In this document: positions 22,571-33,990 of the stretch, piece by piece
Numbering within the stretch: position 1 is the stretch's first letter
How the letters are laid out: every line of letters starts with the position of its first letter
Assembly: GCA_028015205.1 (NCBI GenBank)
Contig: CM051520.1
Location: forward strand, 8,466,501-8,530,500
From: Mytilisepta virgata
Taxonomy: Eukaryota; Mollusca; Bivalvia; Mytilida; Mytilidae
Reading direction: 5' to 3'
Length of the DNA: 64,000 nucleotides
The notes under the pieces: model-generated
The model's input: the letters and a program-made list of their open reading frames with translations, nothing else
Databases searched by the model: none
Told to the model about the DNA's origin: nothing
Made by a program: the position numbers and the translations under genes

Positions 22571-25500
22571 CTTGAAATATGAAAAAAAGAATTTTCTCTC
22601 TGGAAAACTTCAAACACATTTCTAGACAAAGACTACTTCCCTTTAACAATATACACAAATGATAATGGCAATTGGACAAAATAATTACACGTATACTCAT
22701 CATTCAGAGTAATGTACACGTACGTCGTACTTTTTATTCAAATTTGTTGCGTCTCATTTGCTCTATAACTCCAGATCAGATTTATAGGATATCATCAAAG
22801 CTACAAAACCCTTACATTATCACTTTAATTATCTCAATCGTATGTACATTTGTTCCTGGAGGTTTTTTTTTCTCATTTCTGTCATTTTTGTACTTAAAAC
22901 AAACTCTACATTTGTACTTTTAGTTCATTGTTTAATATTTCCGGTCTTGAGCACTGCAAATGAGACATTAATTGTATAAATTTGTCTATACAATGCATCA
23001 GAATTTGAACCACAAACTAAACTTTGACCACACGAACTCCTATGAAAGTTCAGAGTGGATATAGATGAAAGCATGTTATTTGTAATATCAATTCGTTGAT
23101 CATCAAATTTGTAATGATAGCCGTAAAATTCCCATAGAAATTACAAAAAATATATACCTGACAGTTTTTTTTGGGGATGTCTCTCATTGTTAATTTCAAA
23201 AAATAAATTCAAATCAAGAGTACTTTGATGTATCTGTAATTTATACTGTTATTGTTTTTCTTAAAGTAAAATACAAGTTTCAAACTTGGCATATGCTTAT
23301 TATATACTTTTTAACAATTTGTACATGAATTTAGTTCATAAGTTACCTTAAAAGGCTTCTCCAAGACTTACTGCAATAGATCCCAGAAGAGAAATATTTC
23401 AATTTTTCAAACCTCGCAAAATTTACCTTTTGAATATTGCCAAGATGAAATTTAATCAAGTTTACTAACTAACTCCATGCTACTACTTCATTTGCATAGT
23501 ATCACATACACATGATATGTCAAAGCTTTAATTTTAAAGTTTGAAAATTGATATTCGCTGATTTAAATACAATGTAATATAAGTTTTGAACCAACTTCCT
23601 GTTACTTCCTGTTACTGCTGGAATTCACATTTTCTTATATTTCTATAAAACAGACTAAATAAATGTTCACATCAATGGAACCTAAAAAAAAAAGATTAAC
23701 AAACTGTAAATCAAAAATACCTGATAACAGATATGTCTTTCCAGTTTGAAGTCCTACTCCACACATACTGCCCTGAATGTATGCAAAGATATCAACTCTT
23801 TCGTAGGGTCCTTGGCTCCCCTTAAAAATATACAAATTTAGTAAGAACCAACCATACCTCAGATATTGATTTTGTGATGAAAACATTTCAAATAATAACA
23901 ATGATGTCCTACTTTATTAAAAATCATAACTTGCATCGTCGGAAACCCACGGACGGTCGCCCTTAATATCTGTAAGTGTAATATAGAGTAAGCGCGACCA
24001 GCCGCGGGTTTCCGACGATGCATACAAGTTCACATTTATTAAAGATGATTCTATACTAGTATATTATGCAGGACAAAGCATCCACAGCATAAATCGGCTA
24101 ACTTTTACGGGAAATGTGTTGTCTAATCTTTGATATTGGAAGTATTTACCGACAACTAAATAAAGCATAAGGTATAATATCATCATTGAAAGTTTGCATC
24201 TTTTACATGACATTTTAAAACTTATTATTTGTTATCATTTTCTATAAAACCCATCAATAAAATTTTAATTGAGTATTCAACGTTTTACTTTTTTCCTTTT
24301 CTACAATGCTTTTGATGCAGGTTTTTTGTAGTTATAGAAAGTATTTAGGATTTTTCTTCTTTGCATTTCATCAAGTATGTTTTATTTCTATACTAAGAAA
24401 AAAGCCAAAAAAAAAATGTGAGAAAAAATACTCTGGTCTCGGAAACACTTTGATCAAACAAAACTAAAATTAATAGAAAGGAATCAAAGGAATCATTACC
24501 TTGAAATATTTTACTACATCCACTGTGTATTTACGTCTCATGATGTCGACCTTATCAACACCAACAACTTTTCCTTTTATTACTATAAACAACAAAAAAA
24601 TACTGCATGATAAACTGTAAAACTAGTTTAAAAGGCTCTCATAGTTATAATAAATATGTAGTTGAAGTCAGTCTATAACATGGCTGAGACATATCTTACG
24701 GTAGATTTGTGTGTCTAGACTAAGTTTTTTCAGCATGACTTTGATACTCTTTTTTCAATATGGCGTACGGATGCTTTTAATTCGGCCTAATGTCTTTTAG
24801 GCCTATATACAGTACTTATGGAGCTTCATTGATTTAGAATTATATGACCTTTTTTTTTAGATATTTGCCTTCACCTTTATCTACTTACAATGTTTTATAA
24901 CACGTTGATAAGATTCTATAGCAACTAAAATATTGCCCGATCTTTTCCCATTAGTATATGTTGTTTGTAGTTTTCTGCGTCTTTATTGTATAAATTTTAC
25001 ATGAATCCGTTCGAGTTTTCTTTAGATTTATCGACATCAAAATGGATCAATATATAAATTAATGTCATATTGGAAAGTCTAATGCATTTCTGATTATTAT
25101 TGTATAAACCCATTAGTTATATAATGCAATGTCTATTCTTTTTGTTTCCTCTAGCAAGCGCTCTCCTTGTCGGTAACCATACTATAAATTCAAGATTCTT
25201 AGTTTCGGTCGGGAAAATGGACAGCATAATGTGATATGAAACACTTCGGGGTATGTTTTGAAAAACTAATATTTATTTGGGTTGTATTTACACAAAATTT
25301 GAGTGCTATTCAATTCCACAGATATTTATACATAAACATCAGTATTAGTTCGGGTGTGCTTTTTCGATATGACTGTTTTTCGGGTAGGTATTTTCATCAA
25401 AATTATTTTTTTCCGGTATATCATTGACATGTACTCTTGTATTTGCTCGGGTACCTTTTTTTAAGCCATTTCCGCACACCCCCGTCAAAAATCCAGAGAG

Positions 25501-26207
25501 TATCCAAACCCAGCACCCCCCCCCCCACCCCGGGTAAGGAACAAAAGACGTCACGATGAAGCCGTGATAACAGCCTATATATCTTTTAAGATTCAGTCGC
25601 CAATTCTGGTGGTTGTAGTGGCCATTTCGTTGACCGACAAGTCATCAGCGGTGCTCGAGTTCAAAATATTGGAAAACCAGTTAAAGATATAAGCGCAACC
25701 ATCAGAAATCAAAACAATTAAAACAAACAGGTATCTAAACTCACCTAAGGATTACCTCTGCATCAAAAGAAAGGGCCTAAGAAATTTCTGGTAATTTTTG
25801 TCAAATTTTGAACGAAAAATTTAAAGGCATTTGATTAATGAATCATGCCAGGACAACATTATTAACCTTTTATGTGATTAATTGTTTTGAATCAATGCTA
25901 CATGTATATTTATAAATACCTTGTCATATTCAAACATTCCACATCAGAAATTTGTTTGGCAATACTCAAGTAATGCCGTAATTTCTACACAACCAGACCC
26001 AGTGTTTAGCTGCAAATAAATGCCTTATAATCACAAGACTAAAATTAAAAAAAATTACCTGAAAGTGAAACGAAGAAAATCTAAGGTTTACTCACCAAAC
26101 TTTGAACCACAGAAGATTTCCTTATTAGTTCCTCCAGCACACGTACAACCATACCCATCTCCAATCAAAGCCGTTACTATTAGTACAACAATATAAACGG
26201 GTGTCAT
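22456..26207 (-). CDS. Tissue inhibitor of metalloproteinases, single (N-terminal) domain
   Basis: Four exons on the minus strand: 26207-26096, 24582-24500, 23820-23721 and 22570-22456 (about 135 residues). TIMPs are secreted proteins whose N-terminal cysteine enters the active site of matrix metalloproteinases and chelates the zinc. Residues 1-20 form a hydrophobic signal peptide. The mature chain starts CTCAGGTNKEIFC, the CxC start required for inhibition. Exon 2 gives FVIKGKVVGVD-like strands, exon 3 MCGVGLQTGKTYLLSG, and exon 4 SSCQW and a final GNC before TAG. The six cysteines correspond to those of the N-terminal domain; the C-terminal domain is absent. Introns 1 and 2 are in phase. 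The homology-based junction of exons 3 and 4 is one base off; an in-frame alternative uses an acceptor giving a start at 22595 or 22607. Family assignment is firm; the exact exon 4 start is not. Confidence 0.85.
23721..23820 (-). CDS. TIMP exon 3
   Basis: Acceptor ...TTTTTAAG before 23820 and donor GTATTT after 23721. It encodes GSQGPYERVDIFAYIQGSMC then GVGLQTGKTYLLS(G). The CG and TGK.YLL.G blocks are typical of the family. It ends in phase 1. Confidence 0.87.
23932..24022. repeat. Palindromic GC-rich element in TIMP intron 2
   Basis: TGCATCGTCGGAAACCC (23932-23948) is perfectly complementary to 24006-24022. The flanking interior (GGACGGTCGC and GCGACCAGCC) continues the pairing with mismatches. 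It stands out by GC content from the surrounding AT-rich intron. Confidence 0.85.
24500..24582 (-). CDS. TIMP exon 2
   Basis: Acceptor ...TTTATAG before 24582 and donor GTAATG after 24500. It encodes (V)IKGKVVGVDKVDIMRRKYT then VDVVKYFK, matching the first TIMP beta strands. 83 bases, ending in phase 0. Confidence 0.87.
26096..26207 (-). CDS. TIMP exon 1 (signal peptide and CxC start)
   Basis: ATG at 26207-26205 opens MTPVYIVVLIVTALIGDGYG, followed by CTCAGGTNKEIFCGSKF. It ends in phase 1 at a GTGAGT donor (26095-26090). Confidence 0.88.
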
Positions 26208-26841
26208 CCAGTACACAAGTTGTTTATTACTGAAAATAAAGAGGTCGGCTATTCCCTTACTTTGTGCATTATTCCAACATTACATGGGAAAATGTAGTTG
26301 TTATAATTGACATCTTAGACGTAACTACATTTTCATTTTTCAATATTAGACTTAACGGCCTTAAAGGGTAGAATACTTAGTAAAACCATAATAATAATAA
26401 AGAATGCAAAGTAAATAGTGAGGTGGCAGAACAGGCTACCGTGTAGAAGTAATATGGAAAAATATGAGAAAATGCTTAATCTACATCAGAAAAAAATCCA
26501 TGCAGAACTTGCATGAGTATCATACGTCTTTATATAACATACCTGTGTTAATCTTTACTGTAGTTTCGTATGCAACTTGATCCGAATACAGTTAACAATA
26601 AATATGAAATAGATGAGAAGGACATCCGTAACACTTCACGATATAACAGATGTTGGGTTGTAGAAAAATTCATCACACCTGTCCAATACGTGCTATAGTA
26701 TCCTGTTAAAGTTTTTCTTGTTAATTATACTCTAGTGTTTTGAAATTTCCTTACTAAAATTGTAAAATGTTAATGGAAACCTGTCCTTGAAAAAAGAGAT
26801 ATGGGTGTTATGCCGATGAGACAGCGACTGAAGTGAAGTGC
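26208..26841. other. Upstream region of TIMP, no promoter motif assigned
   Basis: About 630 bases between the TIMP start codon and a PLE tail. No TATA box or untranslated exon could be supported. Confidence 0.4.
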
Positions 26842-27010
26842 GACTGCTTACTCTTCTGGAGCACCTGAGCCTACCACCGGTTTTTTTGGTTGGGTCCATG
26901 TTGTTCATATGTTTTTAGTGTTTGTATTGTTTTGGTCTTGTCTTCGTTGTTGTCCGGAGTTTGTGAGTTATTTTCGATTTTCCTCTCCTTCGGTATTTCT
27001 TGACTTTAAT
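26842..27010 (+). mobile_element. PLE family A, 3'-terminal fragment
   Basis: GACTGCTTACTCTTCTGGAG through CGGTATTTCTTGACTTTAAT. An internal loss removes part of the usual TAATTGTAGTGCATG segment. Confidence 0.75.
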
Positions 27011-28010
27011 TAAACAACGATGTTTCGTGTTTGAGGTAGACGCTCTTATTTGTTTTGAGATTTTATTCTATATCAATAAGAAATGTTGATTTTTTTATTT
27101 AATATAACATATTTATTGCAGATCATGTAGTATAGTTATTTATCCATTTACTTATTGATAAATTACGGATGCTAATTAATAAATTATTTTTGCTAGTGAT
27201 TTTAAGTTGTATTTATTGACTTTGGACATATTTGAATTTCAATTTGGTTTCAATTTCATACTTGTTTGAACGGAACCTTTCTAATATCTATCGGTAAGGA
27301 ATTTAAGGCGGTAAAACTCTATTGTTTTCACTATTACCCATACTTCTTAACACGGCTACTAATTTGATGTCTAAAAAAATGGCTACTTTAGATGTTGATG
27401 AAATATTTTATAATTGGCTGTGAATTACTTATTTATGGTAGGAAAATACTTTATTTATCAGGTCAGTCTTAAATTTCTAGCAGCGTATATTTCCCGAAGT
27501 CCTTGTGGACATTGTAACATGTACCCTGTATGAAAGTCATGAGAATATTTTACTTAAATTGGTCGGTAAAAACGTGATATATTAATATAAACCACTAAAA
27601 CAGTTGTATTTAGTTAAATCTAAATAATTATGGCTGTAAATAACAAGCTAAATAATTTGTTAGATGTGGAAAATATTGACTGAATATGATGGGGTGTAAG
27701 AGCGAGATATGAATGATCAAATCTATACTACTAAATCTAAAGACCGTTTTTTTGTTCACCTAATAAACGTATAACCGAAGAAAGCTACAAGTCAAACTTA
27801 TATAAGGGTATATATACTTGATAGGGTATACTGAAAATTTTACCCTTTTACATCGATTACTGTTTGAAACCATAAGCAATTAGACAAATTAATAAGTTCC
27901 GGAACTATCCGATGCGATTTCCTTTTAATCATGTCATTATATTTCCGATCTAATGTGCAGCGTCTAATGTAAGCAGTTTTAAAACATGCTAAAGAACAAG
28001 TAGCATATTA
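27011..28010. other. AT-rich non-coding stretch, nothing recognised
   Basis: No gene, array or RNA signature was seen. Confidence 0.5.
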
Positions 28011-28145
28011 GATATCATCATTCATAATGAAACAAAGTACCCACCCCATTATACACTAATCATGCTGTACCTAACTTGAAACAAACTACTCCCGGCCCCG
28101 ATATTTATACACTGTACATGTACTCCCTGTCATGTAAAAACGTTG
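28011..28145 (+). repeat. 135-bp direct repeat, copy 1
   Basis: AATGAAACAAAGTAC..., CTTGAAACAAACTACTCCCG and CTCCCTGTCATGTAAAAAC are shared with 28536-28683. The pair brackets the MITE at 28150-28498. Confidence 0.85.
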
Positions 28146-28149
28146 TTAA

Positions 28150-28498
28150 GGGCATACGATACAGTAATGTCTAATGATCCCACTATTAGATTTTTTTGAA
28201 ATTTTGAATGCAGGTCAATTTCAATGTATAGTTTGGAACATGCAGAGAAATTTATTCCTTCATGATTTACTTTTCGATATATATATATATTTCCGGTTGA
28301 AATTTTCAAATTTCGTGTAAAAAGATAAAATTTCATAATTTAATACTTTTCGAAAAATTCACATAACTTTCAAACGGCAAGAGATATTTTCATACAGTTT
28401 TTTGCAATTTGTTGTTAAGTATATAAGTCTGCCATTGCGAAAACAACACGCACATTTTGGATGCATTATTATCTCCCCTTCAACTGTATCGTATGCCC
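28150..28498. mobile_element. piggyBac-like MITE, TTAA-flanked
   Basis: Ends are GGGCATACGATACAGT and its inverse ACTGTATCGTATGCCC. TTAA flanks both sides (28146-28149 and 28499-28502). TTAA target duplication and a GGG/CCC-starting terminal repeat are the marks of piggyBac-superfamily elements. The 349-base unit has no transposase, so it is non-autonomous. Confidence 0.85.
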
Positions 28499-28535
28499 TT
28501 AAGTCAGTTAAGAGGTTAAAGGCAATTTGGAGAAG

Positions 28536-28683
28536 ATATCATGTTGTCTTATAATGAAACAAAGTACTTGCCCTATTATACACTATTCAACACATAATCA
28601 TGTTGTACCGAACTTGAAACAAACTACTCCCGGTCCCGATATTTATAAACTGTACGTGTACTCCCTGTCATGTAAAAACTGCA
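28536..28683 (+). repeat. 135-bp direct repeat, copy 2
   Basis: Second copy of the segment at 28011-28145, with a small insertion (CTATTCAACACATA region). A 74-codon frame crosses it but has no domain. Confidence 0.85.
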
Positions 28684-29029
28684 ATAAAATTGCAATAAAG
28701 AACTATTTGACACTTATTGGCATGCAGGGGTTAAAGCTATTATACATGTGACTGACAATTTTCCACGGGTTTTTTCCTAGTGTTATATAAATAATTAAAG
28801 GTTTGCAGTCTAACTTGGATTTTTGTATAGCATATGATCTTTATTATAAGAATAACCATTTCAGTATTCTTAAATGGTTAACCGTTATGATGAAATAAAA
28901 TCATTGCCAAAACCAAATTTAAAAAAAAAATAATTGCAGACATCTTGACGATGTACTTAATGTTGACAGTGTATAGTTTAATTTACTATGTTAAAGATGT
29001 TTACATGTACACACATTTACTAGTTTTAC
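28684..29029. other. Non-coding stretch, nothing recognised
   Basis: AT-rich sequence between the direct repeat and the LINE. Confidence 0.45.
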
Positions 29030-31210
29030 AATGAGGTAAAAAAATGTATAAATAAAATGAAATCAGGGAAAAGTCCTGGTCCTGATCTTATATTAAATGA
29101 AATAATAAAAAATAGTTCAACAGTAACCTGTAAATCTCTTGTTAAACTTTTTAACTTAATATTAAACACAGGTAAATATCCTGAAAATTGGAGAAAATCT
29201 TTTACTATCCTTATTTTTAAGTCTGGGGATAATTCAGATTTAAACAACTACAGAGGAATATCCCTTCAAAACTCCATGGCAAAATTATTTAGCTCATTAT
29301 TGAATGAAAGGTTGAATATCCACTACGAAAATAGGTATGCAAAACAGCAATTCGTGTTCAGGTCGAATCACAGAACCACAGACAGTATTTTCATATTAAA
29401 AAATTAATTACTAAATATCTTAACAAAGAGAAGCAAAAAAATTATGCCTGTTTTGTAGACCTTCGAAAGGCTTTTGATTCTTTGTGGCAAAAGGCTTAAT
29501 GTACAAACTTATGGGAAGTGGCATTGGAGGCAAGTTCTATTAAATTATAAAAAATATATACAGTTCAACCAAATCTGCAATTAAGGCAGATACTGATTAT
29601 TCAGAATTTTTTAGCCTAAAGAGAGGAGTAAAACAAGGGGATAGTCTAAGCCTTACCTTTTTAAATTGTTTTGCAAATGATTTACACGAAATTTTTGATA
29701 TATCCCCCTGAATCTAGAGAAATCTAATATATCTAGTTTAAGCTTTGCAGATAACCTTGTGTTGATGTCTAGTACACATAAAGGGCTTCAGAATGCTTTG
29801 AATAAACTGGAAATATATTGCCATAATTGGCAACTTAGAGTTTATGTAAAAAAAAAACTAACGTAATGACTTTTCAAAATAAATACTCTTTTAAATGTCC
29901 TTTTTATTTTAAAAATACAAATACTAAATGAAACTAAGGAATATAACTTTTTGGGGAATATTATCGACTTTAAAGGCACATTTAAAAAAACAATTCAAGA
30001 GTTCACCAAAAAAGGCTTAAAAGCAATATTTGCTCTCAAAAGTCGTTTTTCTAACTTTCAGTCTTTGCCCCCTAATTTATTATGTAAACTTTTTGACACT
30101 TTAATTAGACCGGTGATGTCATATAACTCTGAAATTTGGTTTATGGAAGATTATCTCCCTATAGTCAGATCAAAAGATAGAGCAACAAAAAATGGAAAAA
30201 ACTGCGATATCCTCTCTCTTTTAGGTAGACTTCCATACGAAAAAGTGCATAGCAGATACTGCAAATCTGTCTTAGTTTTAAAGAAAACAGCATGTAATAT
30301 TGCAGCAAAATCCGAACTTGGGAGATTTCCTTTAGACTCATTTATAAAAAACCCAATGTATTATGTATTTTTGCAGATTAAATTCTGATAATATTAACCC
30401 TCTTTTAAAAGAAACATTTAATATAAATAAAACTTTGGATAACGAAGGACTATACACATGGTATACACTTGCTGTTAAAATTTTTGACGAATTAGAAGTA
30501 GATGTTAACGAATATCAACAACCCGATAAACGTTTCCATAAAATAAAATTTAATTTAAAACAAAAAGTAAAACAAATTGTAATCGATCATTACACAAACC
30601 AAACACTATTTAAATTATCAAATTTAAATAATTATTCTAAATTATTTCTATATAAACAAATCAGAACTGAAATAAAACTAGAAGAATATTTACTGAAAGA
30701 AAATAGTTTCAAAAATAGACAATTATTAACGAAATTTTGAGTTAGTGACCATGACCTAAACATAGAAACTGGTAGATATAAAAATATTCAGAGAGATCTT
30801 AGATTATGTACTAATTGTAAAGAGTTGGAAGACGAATATCACCTTTTCTTCCATTGTAATGCCAATAAAAAATTTAGAACAGTCTTATTTCAACAATTAA
30901 ACATCCCCCAAAACTTAGACATAAACAACTTAAATTTATATATTAAATCTATTTTAAACCCAAAACTTGAACTTCTACCATTCATTTGTGACTTTATAAA
31001 GCAGTCATTGGCATTGCGAAAATAGGGTCCACCTCGTTAAAGTAGAATATAACAGTGCTTAAACTCTACTGTGCATAATATTGTTTCATTTTGTCTATAG
31101 AACCATGTTGCCGTGTTTAATCTGTACATGTATTGCATTTTGTTTGTTAAATTGTGAGTTTTGCTTTGACCCGTATGGGTGTATTTTGCAAATAAATAAA
31201 TAAATAAACA
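29030..31210 (+). mobile_element. Decayed LINE (non-LTR retrotransposon), 5'-truncated
   Basis: The coding order is intact though broken by shifts and stops: MKSGKSPGPDLILNEI at 29057, NNYRGISLQNSMAKL near 29247, the catalytic FVDLRKAFDSLW near 29453, RGVKQGDSLS near 29623, and the second catalytic box reading FADNLVLMS near 29740. A connection domain follows (LIRPVMSYNSEIWF near 30103). A C-terminal zinc motif CTNC...YHLFFHC lies near 30814-30858 and a RNASALRK-like end near 31023. An (AAAT)n tail lies at 31186-31210. The second box has N where D is expected. It starts in the RT, so the endonuclease is lost. Confidence 0.88.
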
Positions 31211-31306
31211 TAAGGCAAACGGTGTATATTTTAAGATCTTACTAATAAAATACAAAATGGAAAATGTACATCAAAATATATGATGAAAGGTATGATTTTA
31301 AATCAT

Positions 31307-31765
31307 AAGTAAAGTCAAGAAATACCAAAGGGATATTCGAAGGAGGGAACAATCGAAACAACTGAAACCCCGGAGAACAACGAAGACAAGACCAAAACAA
31401 TACATGCACTACAATCAAAAACTAAAAATAAATGAACAACATGGACCCCACCAAAAAAACCGGAGTAGACTCAGGTGCTCCGGAAGAGTAAGCAGTCTCT
31501 GCTTCCTGGGGGACACCCACCATGGTGTCCATGTCAAATCCGGTATGAGGAATGGATGACACCAATGGAACAGGTCCATTTTCATTTGGGAAACGGTTTT
31601 TTCATACCTATCAACCAAGTCATGGTGAAGTCCATAAAATTTTAATAAGGATGACTCCAACTTAGGAGCAACATACCCCTGTCTGAGCAATTTTTCTGTC
31701 AGGAGCCGGGCTTGGTCCATAAATGATCTTTTGTCTGGGCAAGGAAGTATTACGTGCACCATCGT
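31307..31765 (-). mobile_element. PLE family A, 3' fragment with end of RT ORF
   Basis: The minus strand codes for ARLLTEKLLRQGYVAPKLES, FYGLHHDLVDRYEKTVSQMK and MDLF, then the family A 3' segment ending AAGTCAAGAAATACC on plus. It shows the thumb end of the PLE protein in a readable state, unlike the 12.6-kb copy. Confidence 0.8.
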
Positions 31766-33124
31766 ATGGACTAGTACTTTGAATATTTGCCAAACATTTT
31801 GCTAAATACATGTACCTTCAAAATTTATATAGTTATGTGAAAGTTGACCCGAAGACGTTAAAATCTCACTGATAATGGCCATTAACCTTGCAAAGGAGAG
31901 ATAATTCTGATCAATATGTTTAATAGTACGACAGTATCCGACCAGTAGCTTCGCTTCTACTGCATTACAAAAAACTAGTGTTAAGTAATTCATGTAATTA
32001 ACAAGTGTATCTTAGTCCTGCTCAATTAATTAAGAACCACATCTTATATATATATGTTCTAGTTAGCAGACTTAATAGTTTTAATCGTGAGGTGTATTAT
32101 GGTATAATTATATTTTCCAAAAAGTCAGTTTACGTATTCACGTTAGGGTACCAATAAAACGTCTTTAATTTAACCTGTTGAAAGTTCTCCTATATGTTTT
32201 GTTTTATTCATTTTATGTGAATTTTCTGAGGATATGATATTGCTTATTGACTTTTGTATCGTTGGTGACATTCCTCGATTCCTTAGTTTGAATAAAAAAC
32301 ACACAGTTTTTTAAGATTCAAGTTTCTATAATGCAGTGGCTACCTACTTAAAGTAATCAGATTTGTGAATATTATTACTGACATAATTAATAATAAGCTA
32401 AAAACTCCTAACATTTTTGGGATCAGATAGATTATAAATATTAAACAATTTCATGATGAATGTATTAAACTTCTTGAGAAAGTGGACGAAAATAATTGCA
32501 CATACCAAACAAATTCAACAGGGATAAGTGTATAACTAAGATAATAAAAAAAAAACCAAAAAAATTAAAAAAATAGCACTAGCAATGTAAACTATTACTG
32601 AAAACTGGGAATGAAATCGGGAGGGGTAAGCACGTCCTTCATTTGTCACATTGCCTGTGAGTAAAATCTTGTGAAGTATCAAGCCCAGCGAGGTATCTAT
32701 TCCAGAAGGACGTGAAATCTAACTGAAATAAACATCTTAATGAAATAGTACAATAATACTTCTCTAGTACTAGTAATTAAAAAGGGGTATGTACTTTCTC
32801 ACTCAAAAATTACTGAAAAAGGTTTTGATAAATAATGATATCTCACACTTTCTCCCAAAAATGCTTAAATTTCTTTTAAAATTAGAAGTCTCAACCATAA
32901 TTCATTGACATTCTTCGTAAAGTTTCAAAATATCGCCCTTAACTAGGGTTATTATCACCCCTGGCTATTATAAATTTCTGGTTAAAACCAAACTGGCTAC
33001 AAGACACAATATGTCGGGATGCTTTTAATGTGTATAAATGGATTACATGTAATACTGTATGTATAAACAAAATTGAGAGGTGGAGGGAATACAATTTTTG
33101 TGAAAAATGTCTAAGTTTCACAAC
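31766..33124. other. Non-coding stretch, nothing recognised
   Basis: AT-rich, with no gene or array recognised. Confidence 0.45.
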
Positions 33125-33420
33125 AGTGAAAACCTGAAAATTTTCTTCAAATGGTATATTATTCCTTTATGCACATCTTCAATATGTCTAAACAAAGATA
33201 TGGGTTAAAAGCTGTAGAAGGAATTGATTACACAAAATGGTACTCTTCATACATTATTGTTGCAAAAAATCTGTTTCACGACATGGAAAATTAAGAAAAA
33301 TACTTCAAATGACATCATACTCTCATGCACACCTTCAATAATTCTATAAACACTCTAAAAAATTGAATGATCCTCGCTTAAAGCTGTAGGAGAACTTGAT
33401 TAGAAAAAATAGGTACCTAT
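33125..33420. repeat. Tandem array, two units of about 165 bp
   Basis: Units share ATTTTCTTCAAATG..ATATT, CTTTATGCACATCTTCAATA, ATATGGGTTAAAAGCTGTAG and AATTGATTA.AAAA..GGTAC. A CCGCCGGACCACTAACCCACC segment follows. It belongs to the same architectural class as the arrays at 16.3, 52.8 and 58.4 kb. Confidence 0.65.
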
Positions 33421-33802
33421 TTTCCCCGCCGGACCACTAACCCACCAGACCTCCTTTCACCATACTATAAGGATAAGCGGACAATACGTATACTCATTTC
33501 TTTGAAAACCCACTTAACAAATTAAATAAATTTAACAGAAATGCTATATGCCAGGCATTCGACCCGGACAAGTTCTAGTTTTCCCTTTTCTACATGACAA
33601 AACATATTCAGGTTGTGGTATGGCAGTACATATCTATTTCCTCGAAGAACGTCCAATCCCGCTATTTTCTCATAGTAGCTGGATTAGACCTACATGTGTA
33701 CATCATGGAAAACGATTGTTATGCCTTGTCTCACCTTGAAATATGCAAAAATTGGAAAAAAAGGTTCATTGGTCAATACCTGTGAAGGTGTATTTATTAC
33801 TC

Positions 33803-33990
33803 TTACTCTTCCGGAGCACCTGAGTCTACCCCCGGTTTTTTGGTGGGGTCCATGTTGTTCATATGTTTTTAGTTTTTAATTGTAGTGCATGTATTGTTTT
33901 GGTCTTGTCTTCGTTGTTCTCCGGAGTTTGTCAGTTGTTACGATTTTTCTCTCCTTCGAATATCTATTTGGTATTTTTTGACTTTACTTA
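33803..33990 (+). mobile_element. PLE family A, 3'-terminal fragment
   Basis: TACTCTTCCGGAGCACCTGA through GGTATTTTTTGACTTTACTTA. No coding motif is left. Confidence 0.8.

Noticed and set aside
29057..31025. Four separate open frames that could be listed as individual genes.
   Set aside because: Together they are consecutive pieces of one decayed LINE ORF2.
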